Assembly: GCA_944412495.1 (NCBI GenBank)
Contig: CALYBL010000006.1
Span: forward strand, 1 to 39,530
DNA from: an uncultured Clostridia bacterium
GTDB taxonomy: Bacteria; Bacillota; Clostridia; Oscillospirales; Acutalibacteraceae
Reading direction: 5' to 3'
Length of the DNA stretch: 39,530 nt
Below the pieces are notes generated by a model. That model was not told the DNA's origin. It was given only the letters and a program-made list of their open reading frames with translations, and made no database searches. Both the position numbers and the translations under genes were made by a program. Positions 9,869 to 17,540 of the stretch are shown one piece after another (within the stretch, counting starts at the first letter, position 1; each line of letters opens with the position of its first letter).

Positions 9869-10348
9869 ATGTACAATATAAACATCATATGCATAGGCAC
9901 TCTTAAGGAAAAATATCTTACAGAGGCATGTAATGAATACTTGAAGCGGCTTAAGGCATACTGCCGCGTGAATATAATAGAGCTGGATGAATGCAGAACA
10001 GGTCCCGGCCGTGACGCCGACATACTTGCCGCACTAAGGCGCGAGGGTGAGAATATTATAAAGAAAATTCCGCCCTCCTCATATACAATAGGAATGTTTA
10101 TAAGCGGACGTGAAATGAGTTCTGCCGCCTTTGCCGAAAGGCTGGGAAGGCTTGCGCTGGAAAAAAGCAGCACTGTTAATTTTATAATAGGCGGCTCACA
10201 CGGGCTTTCGGAGGATGTGAGAAAAGTCTGTGATGAAACCATGTCGCTCTCGCCCATGACCTTTCCGCATCAGCTTTTCCGCATAATTCTGCTGGAGCAG
10301 CTTTACCGCGCCTTCAGCATAATGAACGGCGGCAAGTACCATAAGTAG
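9869..10348 (+). CDS. rlmH: 23S rRNA (pseudouridine(1915)-N(3))-methyltransferase RlmH
   Basis: A SPOUT-class methyltransferase that uses S-adenosylmethionine to methylate pseudouridine 1915 in helix 69 of 23S rRNA in assembled ribosomes. It has the family length of 159 residues. The knot region shows IGGSHGLS, followed by the C-terminal signature MTFPHQLFRIILLEQLYRAF and the ending GGKYHK. The start is ATG 9869 with AAGGAGGAAGC upstream. It is monocistronic. No clear terminator follows. Confidence 0.97.
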   Translation: MYNINIICIGTLKEKYLTEACNEYLKRLKAYCRVNIIELDECRTGPGRDADILAALRREGENIIKKIPPSSYTIGMFISGREMSSAAFAERLGRLALEKSSTVNFIIGGSHGLSEDVRKVCDETMSLSPMTFPHQLFRIILLEQLYRAFSIMNGGKYHK

Positions 10349-10840
10349 CCTATTTTGATTCGGCACAAAATCCCTTATTACCGGCTTAATCGGCTGCGTC
10401 ACGGCGTTTACGGCTTTACTGATTAAGGCAGACTCACACGCATCATGAATTTAAACGCGCTGTGACAGATTCGTATCAAAATACCGCATTTTCTCTGCTT
10501 TGCCAACGGACCGGCAGACTGAAAATTTTCATAAGGCAGCTTGCCGGATATATGCTTTTGAGCATTGACTGGCGGTGACACGGCCGCCCATTTGGCAGTC
10601 ATGCATATTGCGAAAAGCACGGATTTTGCATGGCTGTTTAAATCTGAGCACAAAAAGTTTATTGCTTAAATGTGCGCGTCGTCCCGTCAAGCGACCCTGC
10701 CGGCAACAGCCGCCTTTATATTTTGCTTAGATAGGCAGGGCCTTACGCTTTGCCTCTTTTTTACTGCTCTAAAAAGCAATGGCAGTCCGTACAAGCCTCT
10801 CTTAAGCACAAATGCCCAAAACGAATTAAAGGTATATACA
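10349..10840. other. Intergenic stretch between rlmH and the LysR gene
   Basis: About 490 bases with no supportable gene. GCTTAATC near 10382 faces GATTAAGGC near 10420, and CCCTGCC near 10697 faces GGCAGGG near 10735, but neither has a T-run or a known RNA pattern. Small frames here lack ribosome binding sites. Confidence 0.45.
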
Positions 10841-10869
10841 TTGCTTTTTGAGCATGTGTCTGCTATGAT
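10841..10869 (+). promoter_or_regulatory. Promoter of the LysR-family gene
   Basis: TTGCTT (10841-10846) and TATGAT (10864-10869) are 17 bases apart and 30 bases before the start at 10899. Confidence 0.65.
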
Positions 10870-10898
10870 AATAAACAGTGAAAATCGGAGGTGTTATC

Positions 10899-11807
10899 AT
10901 GGAAATAAGGGTTCTGCGATACTTTTTAGCCGTGGTTAGGGAGGAAAGCATTACAAGGGCCGCTGATTTTCTGCATATTACTCAGCCTACTCTGAGCCGG
11001 CAGATTGCCCAAATGGAGGAAGAAATGGGCGTTAAGCTTTTTGAGCGCGGCACACGGAAAATAGTCTTGACTAATGAAGGGCTTTTGCTGCGCCGACGTG
11101 CAGAAGAAATTTTGGAGCTGGTGGATAAAACAGAAAAGGAGCTTGCAGAACAGGATGAGCTTGTTGAAGGGAAAGTATCGGTGGGGTGCGGCGACCTTGC
11201 CTCGGTAGAAATTCTGTCTAAGCTCTTCCGCTCCTTCCACGAACGATATCCGGCTGTTACCTTCGATATTTACACTGCGACCGCCGACCATGTTAAGGAC
11301 CGCATGGACAGGGGGCTGACAGATGTAGGACTGCTGTTAGAGCCTGTTAATATGGAGAAATATGATTATATCCGCCTAAATAAAAAGGAGCAATGGATAG
11401 TCGTAATGCATCCGGATTCCCCGTTAGCTAAGCTTAAATGTATTACTCCTGGGGACCTAAGGGGACTGCCGCTGATTTTTCCGCGCAGAGTAGATGTTCA
11501 AAGTGAGCTGGCCGGTTGGTTCGGCGATGAATTTGACAAGCTGAATATTCTTTTCACATCTAATCTTACATCTAACAGCTCTGTTTTATCCTATCATAAG
11601 CTTGCCTATTCTATTGCTATCCTTGGCTCTGTTGCATTTTGTGACTCTGACAAAATTACCTATCGCCCACTGTCTCCGGAGCTGACGGCTACCAGCGTGC
11701 TTGCATGGAGGCGAAAGCAGCCGTTCGGTCTGGCTGCCGCAAAGTTTATTGAATATATAAAAGAACGCCTGCATGAAGAGCGGAATAATCCCGAATCCGA
11801 GGTATGA
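10899..11807 (+). CDS. LysR-family transcriptional regulator
   Basis: A DNA-binding regulator of 302 residues. The N-terminal winged helix-turn-helix (about 1-60) shows the classic pattern MEIRVLRYFLAVVREESIT and then HITQPTLSRQI. The C-terminal effector-binding domain (about 88-295) is of the periplasmic-binding type. The start is ATG 10899, seven bases after GGAGG; a 7-codon upstream extension has no site. It is the first gene of a five-gene plus-strand cluster (MerR, reductase, membrane protein, dehydrogenase) and is the likely effector-responsive activator of it, which is inference from position. It ends in a strong terminator, so it has its own transcript. Its isoleucine codons are mostly ATT, unlike the core genes. 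Confidence 0.93.
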   Translation: MEIRVLRYFLAVVREESITRAADFLHITQPTLSRQIAQMEEEMGVKLFERGTRKIVLTNEGLLLRRRAEEILELVDKTEKELAEQDELVEGKVSVGCGDLASVEILSKLFRSFHERYPAVTFDIYTATADHVKDRMDRGLTDVGLLLEPVNMEKYDYIRLNKKEQWIVVMHPDSPLAKLKCITPGDLRGLPLIFPRRVDVQSELAGWFGDEFDKLNILFTSNLTSNSSVLSYHKLAYSIAILGSVAFCDSDKITYRPLSPELTATSVLAWRRKQPFGLAAAKFIEYIKERLHEERNNPESEV

Positions 11808-11863
11808 TAGAGGAAGAGCCAAATTCATGCCCCACAGGCATTTAGTCTTATAAAAAACGAGTA

Positions 11864-11893
11864 TTAGACATATTATATCATTACATTTATAAT
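11864..11893 (+). promoter_or_regulatory. Putative promoter of the MerR gene, overlapping a terminator
   Basis: TTAGAC (11864-11869) and a perfect TATAAT (11888-11893) are separated by 18 bases. The -10 overlaps a small dyad (ACATT-TAT-AATGT, 11883-11895), a possible operator. Transcription would begin near 11900, inside the left arm of the terminator hairpin at 11891-11937. Confidence 0.5.
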
Positions 11894-11937
11894 GTAGGTG
11901 CAGCCAACCGGCTTTTTTGTGCTGCACCTACATTTTT
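11891..11937 (+). terminator. Terminator after the LysR gene
   Basis: A perfect 14 bp stem (11891-11904 with 11921-11934) is followed by TTTTT. It ends the LysR transcript and directly precedes the MerR start codon. Confidence 0.8.
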
Positions 11938-11946
11938 GCTGAACGG

Positions 11947-12309
11947 ATGAGTGAAATGACCCTATTGGAGGCAAGCAAGCGGCTCTGCGTCAAAATTGAG
12001 GTTTTGCGGAGGTATGAGGAAAACGGACTTCTGAAAGGAAGAAAGTCAGAAAACGGGACGACGGACTATACAGAAGCTGACCTGCAGCACGCCTCTCATC
12101 TTTATTTTCTGCAGAAATCTGGCATGGACTTGGAAAACGTTAAGCGGTTCGCGGCACTTCTTGAAAACGGAGGAAAAAATACAAGAGCAGAGCAAATCCG
12201 TATTCTTAAAAAATGCCGGTATAAGCTCCTCGACGAAATTCACGGAAAGCAGCAGTCGCTTGACCATCTGGATTATCTCATATATGAAATAAAAAATAAG
12301 GAATCGTAA
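11947..12309 (+). CDS. Small MerR-family transcriptional regulator
   Basis: A 120-residue regulator. The N-terminal winged helix has LLEASKRLCVKIEVLRRYEE and the wing residues through about 70, followed by a coiled-coil dimer helix (about 78-118). There is no C-terminal metal-binding cysteine set, so it is not a metal sensor of the MerR/CueR type. The start is uncertain: ATG 11947 and ATG 11956 both have poor ribosome binding sites, so translation may be weak. It sits between the LysR gene and the reductase gene and probably regulates one or both; that is inference. Similar one-domain MerR proteins often sit beside aldo/keto reductases. Confidence 0.85.
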   Translation: MSEMTLLEASKRLCVKIEVLRRYEENGLLKGRKSENGTTDYTEADLQHASHLYFLQKSGMDLENVKRFAALLENGGKNTRAEQIRILKKCRYKLLDEIHGKQQSLDHLDYLIYEIKNKES

Positions 12310-12577
12310 AAACAGAGGCAGAGCTGCAAAACGGCAGTTGGTGCTTTTGCTTACTGTGACCGCTGTCATTTACCGATTAAAATACTATGGCAGCCAAAGC
12401 CTTCTGCTCCCATAAAAGCAGCGGATGTGCTTGAGTGCGATAGCTATTGATGAGGTGACGTCGGAAGCACTGCGTTTTTTGAAAAAGCCCCTGATATACA
12501 AAAAGATGCCGCTTACAGCTCACAGTGTGCCGGTCCTTTTAGTCTCAAAACTATATTCATAACAATTGGTACCATTT

Positions 12578-12606
12578 TTGAAAAAGCATTTTCTGCTGCG
12601 TTAGAT
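12578..12606 (+). promoter_or_regulatory. Candidate promoter of the reductase operon
   Basis: TTGAAA (12578-12583) and TTAGAT (12601-12606) are 17 bases apart, just upstream of the ribosome binding site AAAGGAGG. The palindrome TTGGTACCA lies 5-13 bases upstream of the -35. Confidence 0.4.
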
Positions 12607-12628
12607 ACCGCAATAAAGGAGGATTTAT

Positions 12629-13726
12629 ATGGAATACCGCAGGCTGCCGCACGGCAAAGAGCAAATCAGCGTTATTGGCCTCGGCACAAGCTCAATAGGC
12701 ATAGCGGGAGATAAGGAAATCGAGGCCGTCATGACCATGGCCCTTGAAAATGGAATTAATTACTTTGACATGGCATCTTCTGATGCGGCGCCGTTTTCCG
12801 CTTTTGGGAGAGCGCTTGCCGGGTATAGAGAAAGCGTCTATTTTCAGATTCACTTCGGAGCCGACTATAGCAGCGGCAAATATGGCTGGACAACCAATCT
12901 GGACGCTATCAAGCGCTCGGTAGACTGGCAGCTTAGCGCCCTGAAAACAAGCTACATTGATTTTGCCTTTCTGCACTGTATCGATGAGGAGGCAGATTTA
13001 CAGCATGCTTTTAAGGGCGGGATTTTGGATTATATACTGAAGCTTAAAAATGAAGGAACGGTACGGCATATCGGTCTTTCCTCACACACGCCTGAAATTG
13101 TGAATATGGTGCTTGACCTTGGGATTTTAGACATGCTGATGTTCAGCATAAATCCTGCCTATGACTATCAAAAGGAGAGCGAGTATGCAATCGGCGACGT
13201 AAGAGAGCGTCAAAGGCTTTACAGGCGCTGCGAGGCAGAGGGTGTGGGAATTTCGGTTATGAAAGCCTTTTCAGGCGGTCAGCTGCTGAACGCCGGAACC
13301 TCACCCTTCGGCAAAGCACTTACGGAGTATCAGTGCATTCAGTATGCTCTTGACAAGCCAGGTGTGCTCACGGTGCTTCCGGGCGTACGCGGCAGTGAGG
13401 ATTTAAAGCGCATTCTCGGCTTCCTTGAGGCGGCCCCGCAGGAAAGAGATTATTCCGTGCTCGGCACCTTTACTCCTAAAGAAGCAGACGGCATGTGCGT
13501 ATACTGCAATCACTGCCAGCCCTGCCCCGCCGGACTTGACATAGGTCTTATCAACAAATATTATGACCTTTCGCTTGCCGGGGACGAGCTGGCAAAAAGT
13601 CACTATGCCAATTTGGACAAAAAGGCTGGTGACTGCATAGGCTGCGGCCATTGCGACTCGCGCTGCCCATTCCATGTCAGGCAGATGGAACGAATGCAGA
13701 CAATTCAATCCTACTTTGAGAGGTAA
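12629..13726 (+). CDS. Aldo/keto reductase-family protein with two C-terminal 4Fe-4S motifs
   Basis: A 365-residue fusion of an AKR (beta/alpha)8 barrel (about 1-270) and a ferredoxin-like tail. The tail has C290-x2-C293-x2-C296-x2-C299-P and C336-x2-C339-x2-C342-x3-C346-P, enough ligands for two 4Fe-4S clusters. Of the classic AKR tetrad, Asp47 (YFDMA) and His116 (FLHCID) are present. The Tyr position (five after Asp47) is Asp52, and the Lys position is His75 (QIHFG). So hydride transfer by the usual Tyr/Lys mechanism is doubtful. An electron-transferring oxidoreductase role is possible. The start is ATG 12629 after AAAGGAGG. It is the first gene of a probable operon with the membrane protein (gap 107) and dehydrogenase (gap 58). 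Such Fe-S AKRs are common in Clostridia, but their substrates are mostly unknown. Confidence 0.88.
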   Translation: MEYRRLPHGKEQISVIGLGTSSIGIAGDKEIEAVMTMALENGINYFDMASSDAAPFSAFGRALAGYRESVYFQIHFGADYSSGKYGWTTNLDAIKRSVDWQLSALKTSYIDFAFLHCIDEEADLQHAFKGGILDYILKLKNEGTVRHIGLSSHTPEIVNMVLDLGILDMLMFSINPAYDYQKESEYAIGDVRERQRLYRRCEAEGVGISVMKAFSGGQLLNAGTSPFGKALTEYQCIQYALDKPGVLTVLPGVRGSEDLKRILGFLEAAPQERDYSVLGTFTPKEADGMCVYCNHCQPCPAGLDIGLINKYYDLSLAGDELAKSHYANLDKKAGDCIGCGHCDSRCPFHVRQMERMQTIQSYFER

Positions 13727-13833
13727 ATGACAAAAACATCTCTGAACGAGGCATATACTCGCATTTGGTGAGTATTTTTCACGAAGGACTATGTTCTCTT
13801 AAAAGATAGCTTAGTGTGTATAAGGAGAGGCTT

Positions 13834-14538
13834 ATGAAACCCAGAATGATGCTGAAAATCGGCGTAGACATAGTGATGACGGCTCTGCTGCTCTGCCAGA
13901 TGGCATACATGCTCGTTGGCGAAGCTGCACACGAATGGATTGGAGTCGCAATGTTTGTGCTTTTCATACTGCACCATATTCTCAATTGGCAATGGTACAA
14001 AAGCTTAGCAAGGGGAAAGTATGGCGCACTCAGAATTCTGCAAACCGCCGTGGACTTCCTGGCGCTTTTATGTATGGCAGGGCTTATGGTCAGCGGCATA
14101 ATAATGTCCCGTGAGGTGTTCGCCTTTCTGCCAATCGAGGGCGGGATGGGATTTGCCCGCATTCTGCACATGCTGTCAGCGTATTGGGGCTTTATTTTAA
14201 TTAGCATACACATCGGTCTCCACTGTGGCGCAGTTATGGGTATGCTTCGCAAAATATGCGGCTCTGAAAAGCCCTCTCATATCCGCACATGGGTTTTAAG
14301 AGTGCTTGCGCTGGCCGTCTGCGGATTTGGTATCTATGCCTTTTTTAAGCACAGCATAGCCGACTATTTGTTTTTACGGAGCCAGTTTGTATTTTTTGAT
14401 ATGGAGCAGCCTCTCATCCTGTTCTTTGCAGAATATATTTCGATGATGGCACTATGGGCCGTCGCCGCCTACTATGCTGCAAGGGCGCTGCGGCATCGTT
14501 CATCTAAAAAAGCAGACATTCAAAACAGCAAAAGATAA
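13834..14538 (+). CDS. DUF4405-like polytopic membrane protein, possible haem b carrier
   Basis: A 234-residue integral membrane protein with about five hydrophobic helices (roughly 9-29, 34-52, 65-90, 105-128 and 148-168) and a further hydrophobic segment near 185-212. Histidines lie at the edges of helices: LHHILNW, ILHMLSAYW and HIGLH. This spacing resembles cytochrome b561-like or DUF4405 proteins, whose paired histidines may bind haem; that is inference. The start is ATG 13834 with AAGGAGAGG immediately upstream. It sits between an Fe-S reductase and an alcohol dehydrogenase, which fits a membrane electron-transfer partner. The C-terminus is basic and cytoplasmic. Confidence 0.8.
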   Translation: MKPRMMLKIGVDIVMTALLLCQMAYMLVGEAAHEWIGVAMFVLFILHHILNWQWYKSLARGKYGALRILQTAVDFLALLCMAGLMVSGIIMSREVFAFLPIEGGMGFARILHMLSAYWGFILISIHIGLHCGAVMGMLRKICGSEKPSHIRTWVLRVLALAVCGFGIYAFFKHSIADYLFLRSQFVFFDMEQPLILFFAEYISMMALWAVAAYYAARALRHRSSKKADIQNSKR

Positions 14539-14596
14539 TTTTTCATACTAACGGCTGTCAGTACGGCGGCTTGACCAATGACAAGGAGGTATTATT

Positions 14597-15769
14597 ATGA
14601 ATTTTCAGATGTATGTCCCTACAAGAATTTTATTCGGCGCGGGCCAGCTTAAAAGCCTGCACACCCAGCCCATGCCCGGAAAAAAGGCAATGATTATCAT
14701 TTCCAACGGCAAGTCCACAAGAGAAAACGGTTCACTTGCCGCGACCGAGGAGGAGTTAAGGCAGGCAGGAGTTGAGACGGTCCTGTTTGATAAAATTATG
14801 GCAAACCCGTTAAAATCTACCGTTATGGAGGGTGCCGCCTGTGCAAGAGAAAATGGCTGCGATTTTTTAGTGGCGCTTGGCGGCGGCAGCGTCATTGATG
14901 CCTCAAAGGCGATTGCCGCAATGGCCACCAATGACGGAGATTTATGGGACTATGTTTTAGGAGGCACCGGCAGAGGCAGAGCGCTGACAAACGAACCGCT
15001 TCCCATTATTGCTATTACAACAACTGCGGGTACCGGCAGCGAGGTTGATCAATACGGAGTTATCTCCAACGAGGAAACCAACGAAAAAATTGGTTTCGGC
15101 GGGCCGGACTCGCTATTCCCACGGCTTGCCGTTGTCGATCCTGAATTGATGACCACAGTTCCGCCAAGCTTTACTGCTTATCAGGGCTTTGATGCTCTAT
15201 TCCACAGTGTGGAATGCTACATTGCGGCACCGGCAAATCTTATGAGCGACATGTACGCCCTTACTGCTATTGAGAATATCGGCGCATACCTTGCCCGCGC
15301 AGTAAAGGACGGCTCGGACATGGAGGCGCGCGAGCATGTGGCGTTTGCCAATACTCTCTCAGGCGTAGTCATGACACTAAGCGGCTGTACCAGTGAGCAC
15401 TCCATGGAGCATGCCATGAGCGCATATCATCATGACCTTCCTCATGGTGCAGGTTTGATTATGATTTCCAAAGCGTATTTTACCCATTTTATCGAAAAGC
15501 ACGCCTGCGATGAAAGGTTTATTCGTATGGCGAGGGCGCTTGGCATGAAGGATGCCAATCAGGCAATGGATTTTATTACGGCCCTGACAAGGCTGCAGGA
15601 GCAATGCGGTGTGGCAGAGCTCAAAATGTCGGATTACGGCATTCGTCCGGATGAGTTTATGACCCTCGCCCAAAATGCCCGCGCCACCATGGGCGGCCTG
15701 TTCGCATGTGACCGTGTGCCTCTTTCCGACGAGGAGTGTGCTGCTATTTTTGAAAAATCATACCGGTGA
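14597..15769 (+). CDS. Iron-containing (group III) alcohol dehydrogenase
   Basis: A 390-residue NAD(P)-dependent dehydrogenase of the FucO/BdhA type, interconverting an alcohol and an aldehyde or ketone. The nucleotide-binding half has GGGSVIDASKAIA and then TTAGTGSEV. The metal ligands visible are Asp199 and His203 (GFDALFH), His268 (or His272) in the SEHSMEH segment, and His283 (LPHGAGL). The length is typical. The start is ATG 14597 with AAGGAGG nine bases upstream. It is the last gene of the probable reductase operon. None of its 22 isoleucine codons is ATA, whereas gpr in the same window uses ATA for 19 of 28, which points to a different origin. The substrate is unknown. Confidence 0.95.
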   Translation: MNFQMYVPTRILFGAGQLKSLHTQPMPGKKAMIIISNGKSTRENGSLAATEEELRQAGVETVLFDKIMANPLKSTVMEGAACARENGCDFLVALGGGSVIDASKAIAAMATNDGDLWDYVLGGTGRGRALTNEPLPIIAITTTAGTGSEVDQYGVISNEETNEKIGFGGPDSLFPRLAVVDPELMTTVPPSFTAYQGFDALFHSVECYIAAPANLMSDMYALTAIENIGAYLARAVKDGSDMEAREHVAFANTLSGVVMTLSGCTSEHSMEHAMSAYHHDLPHGAGLIMISKAYFTHFIEKHACDERFIRMARALGMKDANQAMDFITALTRLQEQCGVAELKMSDYGIRPDEFMTLAQNARATMGGLFACDRVPLSDEECAAIFEKSYR

Positions 15770-16234
15770 CTGCACTAAAACGGAAGCCGCACCAAACAAG
15801 TGTGCAGTAAATTTTGGGAAACCGTTTTTCTCTGCATTCGTCCCTTCCACACATCAAGCAGCTCAGTTTGATTGCCGTGACGGCCAAGCTGATGCAGAAG
15901 GCCGAATATGCAATCCGCCCGTTCGTACCAGCTGCTGCAAAGTGATTTAAGAAGCGGGAAATACTAAGGTATGATATACTCCTAATTCATATGAGGAAAA
16001 TGGTTGCTGCGTCAAGCTTTACTCATAAGCAGACAGCGAAGGTCTGCTGTGCTTTTGAAGGATAAAGCGTCATACGTCAAAGCTAAAGTGTACTGAATTC
16101 TGAAAATCAGCGCCTTTGACTCCATTCAAACGGTTTGACTTGAATAATTATGCAGAAGGCCTGTTTTGCGCTTGCTGTTTCGGAGTACATCAAAGACGGC
16201 ATTTAAATTTATAAAGCTAACAATTTTTTAATCA
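15770..16234 (+). other. Stretch between the dehydrogenase and a distant terminator
   Basis: About 465 bases without a convincing gene. A 45-codon open frame without an ATG (about 15809-15945) encodes a protein-like tail with IKQLSLIAVTAKLMQKAEY and may be the remnant of a lost gene. A hairpin CAGAC/GTCTG lies near 16033. The next terminator is at 16235, so the operon transcript probably runs across this stretch. Confidence 0.35.
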
Positions 16235-16276
16235 AAGTGGCATGCAGCCTTTTGGCCGCATGCCACTTATTTTTTT
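16235..16276 (+). terminator. Terminator, probably of the reductase/dehydrogenase operon
   Basis: A perfect 11 bp stem (16235-16245 with 16258-16268) ends in seven T. It lies 466 bases after the dehydrogenase stop, which suggests a long 3' leader or a lost gene. Confidence 0.8.
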
Positions 16277-16626
16277 ATAATATAGCACTTCCATAAAAAC
16301 GGCACGATTTCCTTTACTGCCGGCGTTCCCCGACTTTCAGCAGTTTCCTTGCGGTTGTGAGTTCAGGACCGTGCCGCTTTTAACCGATAACAAATCTGTC
16401 AGCGCAAAACCTACATATTACATTCTCAGCGCAGTACGACTCTGCACAGAGCTTGTCCTAACATTACCGACATGCATGTTCTTCGCAAGCCGGTAATAAT
16501 TAAGCAAGACTGGTTACACTGACTCCTGCCTGTCAATGAAGCATTATATAATTCCCTGTTTTATATAAGCCGCAAAGAGATGCCATGAACAGCACAGATG
16601 TTTATTTGCTTTAAAATTCATAGCAC
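16277..16626. other. Intergenic stretch before the XRE gene
   Basis: About 350 bases with no gene. ACGGCACG near 16300 and CGTGCCG near 16371 are complementary across about 65 bases, and ATTACCG/CGGTAAT pair near 16464 and 16492. These could be parts of a structured RNA, but I recognise no known class. Confidence 0.35.
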
Positions 16627-17019
16627 TTATGCAATATCATTTAAAATCATCTCTCCGACAATATCATATCCGTTGAACAGCCGCTCCAAAGCATTCCCGG
16701 TAAGCACTCTGCCGCCCAGCTTTACCTTTTTGCAGGATTCTGCCTTATTTTTGAGCAGCGCAAGCTCATTTTTTATCTCTATTGTTTTCCCGTCATCGTA
16801 TCTATAACCTAAAAGTTCGTTGGGAGCCACTCCGAATATATAGCATAGTTTAAACATAATATCAAGCCCTGGCTCACGCCTGCCCTGCTCATACATTCCT
16901 ATTGTACTTGTTGACATTCCTATTTTTTGCGCGAGCTGTGTCTGGGTCATTCCGCATGACTTTCTAAGAAATTTCAAACGTTTTCCGAACATTTTCTGAG
17001 CGTTGATATTTTCCTTCAC
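16627..17019 (-). CDS. XRE-family transcriptional regulator
   Basis: A 130-residue Cro/CI-type repressor. Residues about 10-65 form the helix-turn-helix: GKRLKFLRKSCGMTQTQLAQ, then STSTIGMYEQGRREP, then IFGVAPNELLGY. The C-terminal half (70-130) is charged and helical with no known domain, probably for dimerisation. The likely start is GTG 17019, preceded by AAGGGGGTGATTA. It is divergent from the two-gene unit at 17313-17850. Identical operator-like sites lie near both starts, so it probably represses itself and that unit. Confidence 0.88.
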   Translation of the reverse strand: MKENINAQKMFGKRLKFLRKSCGMTQTQLAQKIGMSTSTIGMYEQGRREPGLDIMFKLCYIFGVAPNELLGYRYDDGKTIEIKNELALLKNKAESCKKVKLGGRVLTGNALERLFNGYDIVGEMILNDIA

Positions 17020-17043
17020 CTAATCACCCCCTTACATTCTATT

Positions 17044-17057
17044 ACACAAATAGTGTT
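17044..17057. promoter_or_regulatory. Putative XRE operator, copy 1
   Basis: The 14-mer ACACAAATAGTGTT has dyad symmetry (ACAC...GTGT) and lies 25 bases before the XRE start. Its exact reverse complement is at 17281-17294, ahead of the divergent unit. Confidence 0.6.
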
Positions 17058-17182
17058 ATTACAATATGTTGTTTATTTTAAGTCCCAATACAGTCCCACT
17101 GTGTGAATTAAGGTCACGAACATTGTATTTTCTCGTCGTGTTTTGTTGAAGTTTCTAAATTTCAGTGATATGATTACACAAG

Positions 17183-17241
17183 AGTGCGAAATTAATAAAT
17201 TATTTTACAATTAGTGTATATCTAATTGTGAATTTCGCACT
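17183..17241. repeat. Nested inverted repeat in the divergent control region
   Basis: The outer arms AGTGCGAAATT (17183-17193) and AATTTCGCACT (17231-17241) are perfect complements. Inside them ACAATTAG (17207-17214) pairs with CTAATTGT (17222-17229). The 9-mer TTTCGCACT recurs at 17263-17271, exactly 30 bases after its copy at 17233. Confidence 0.75.
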
Positions 17242-17280
17242 GCGCAGATACGAAAGCGTTATTTTCGCACTTTAAAATTT

Positions 17281-17294
17281 AACACTATTTGTGT
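17281..17294. promoter_or_regulatory. Putative XRE operator, copy 2
   Basis: AACACTATTTGTGT is the reverse complement of copy 1 and lies 19 bases before the start at 17313, overlapping the leader of the divergent unit. Confidence 0.6.
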
Positions 17295-17312
17295 GATTAT
17301 TGGAGGTTAATT

Positions 17313-17540
17313 ATGTATAAACTTTCATTAAGGGAACTCGGCACCCAGTATCTGCAGCAATCAGAAAAAATTCGAGAGAGGATAAGGCAGCTCAGAGAAG
17401 CACTGCCCACTCTCCAAGAAAGCGAAAGGCAGGATATGCTTATAAGGATTCATTCTCTTTATGTCTCGGCACTGGATCTTAAAGAAACAGGGACATATCT
17501 TTTTAATTATTACGGTGGCGACGATGAAAAGGATTGTTAG
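17313..17540 (+). CDS. Small coiled-coil protein of unknown function
   Basis: A 75-residue, highly charged, helical protein with heptad-like spacing through residues 8-60 and a short tyrosine-rich end (FNYYGGDD). There are no membrane segments and no recognised family. The start is ATG 17313, seven bases after GGAGG. Its stop overlaps the start of the next gene by 17 bases, so the two are probably translationally coupled and may interact. Small partners of this kind are typical next to sigma-like regulators on prophages and conjugative elements; that is inference. Confidence 0.7.
   Translation: MYKLSLRELGTQYLQQSEKIRERIRQLREALPTLQESERQDMLIRIHSLYVSALDLKETGTYLFNYYGGDDEKDC

Noticed and set aside
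10423-10653. 76-codon minus-strand frame between rlmH and LysR
   Set aside because: No ribosome binding site and no protein-like pattern.
13754-13780. Hairpin ATACTC/GAGTAT with T-run after the reductase gene
   Set aside because: A six-pair AT-rich stem is too weak to call a terminator; the next gene appears to be in the same operon.
17183-17294. CRISPR-like repeats in the XRE control region
   Set aside because: The repeats are only 9-14 bases, partly inverted and few; they fit operators, not an array.
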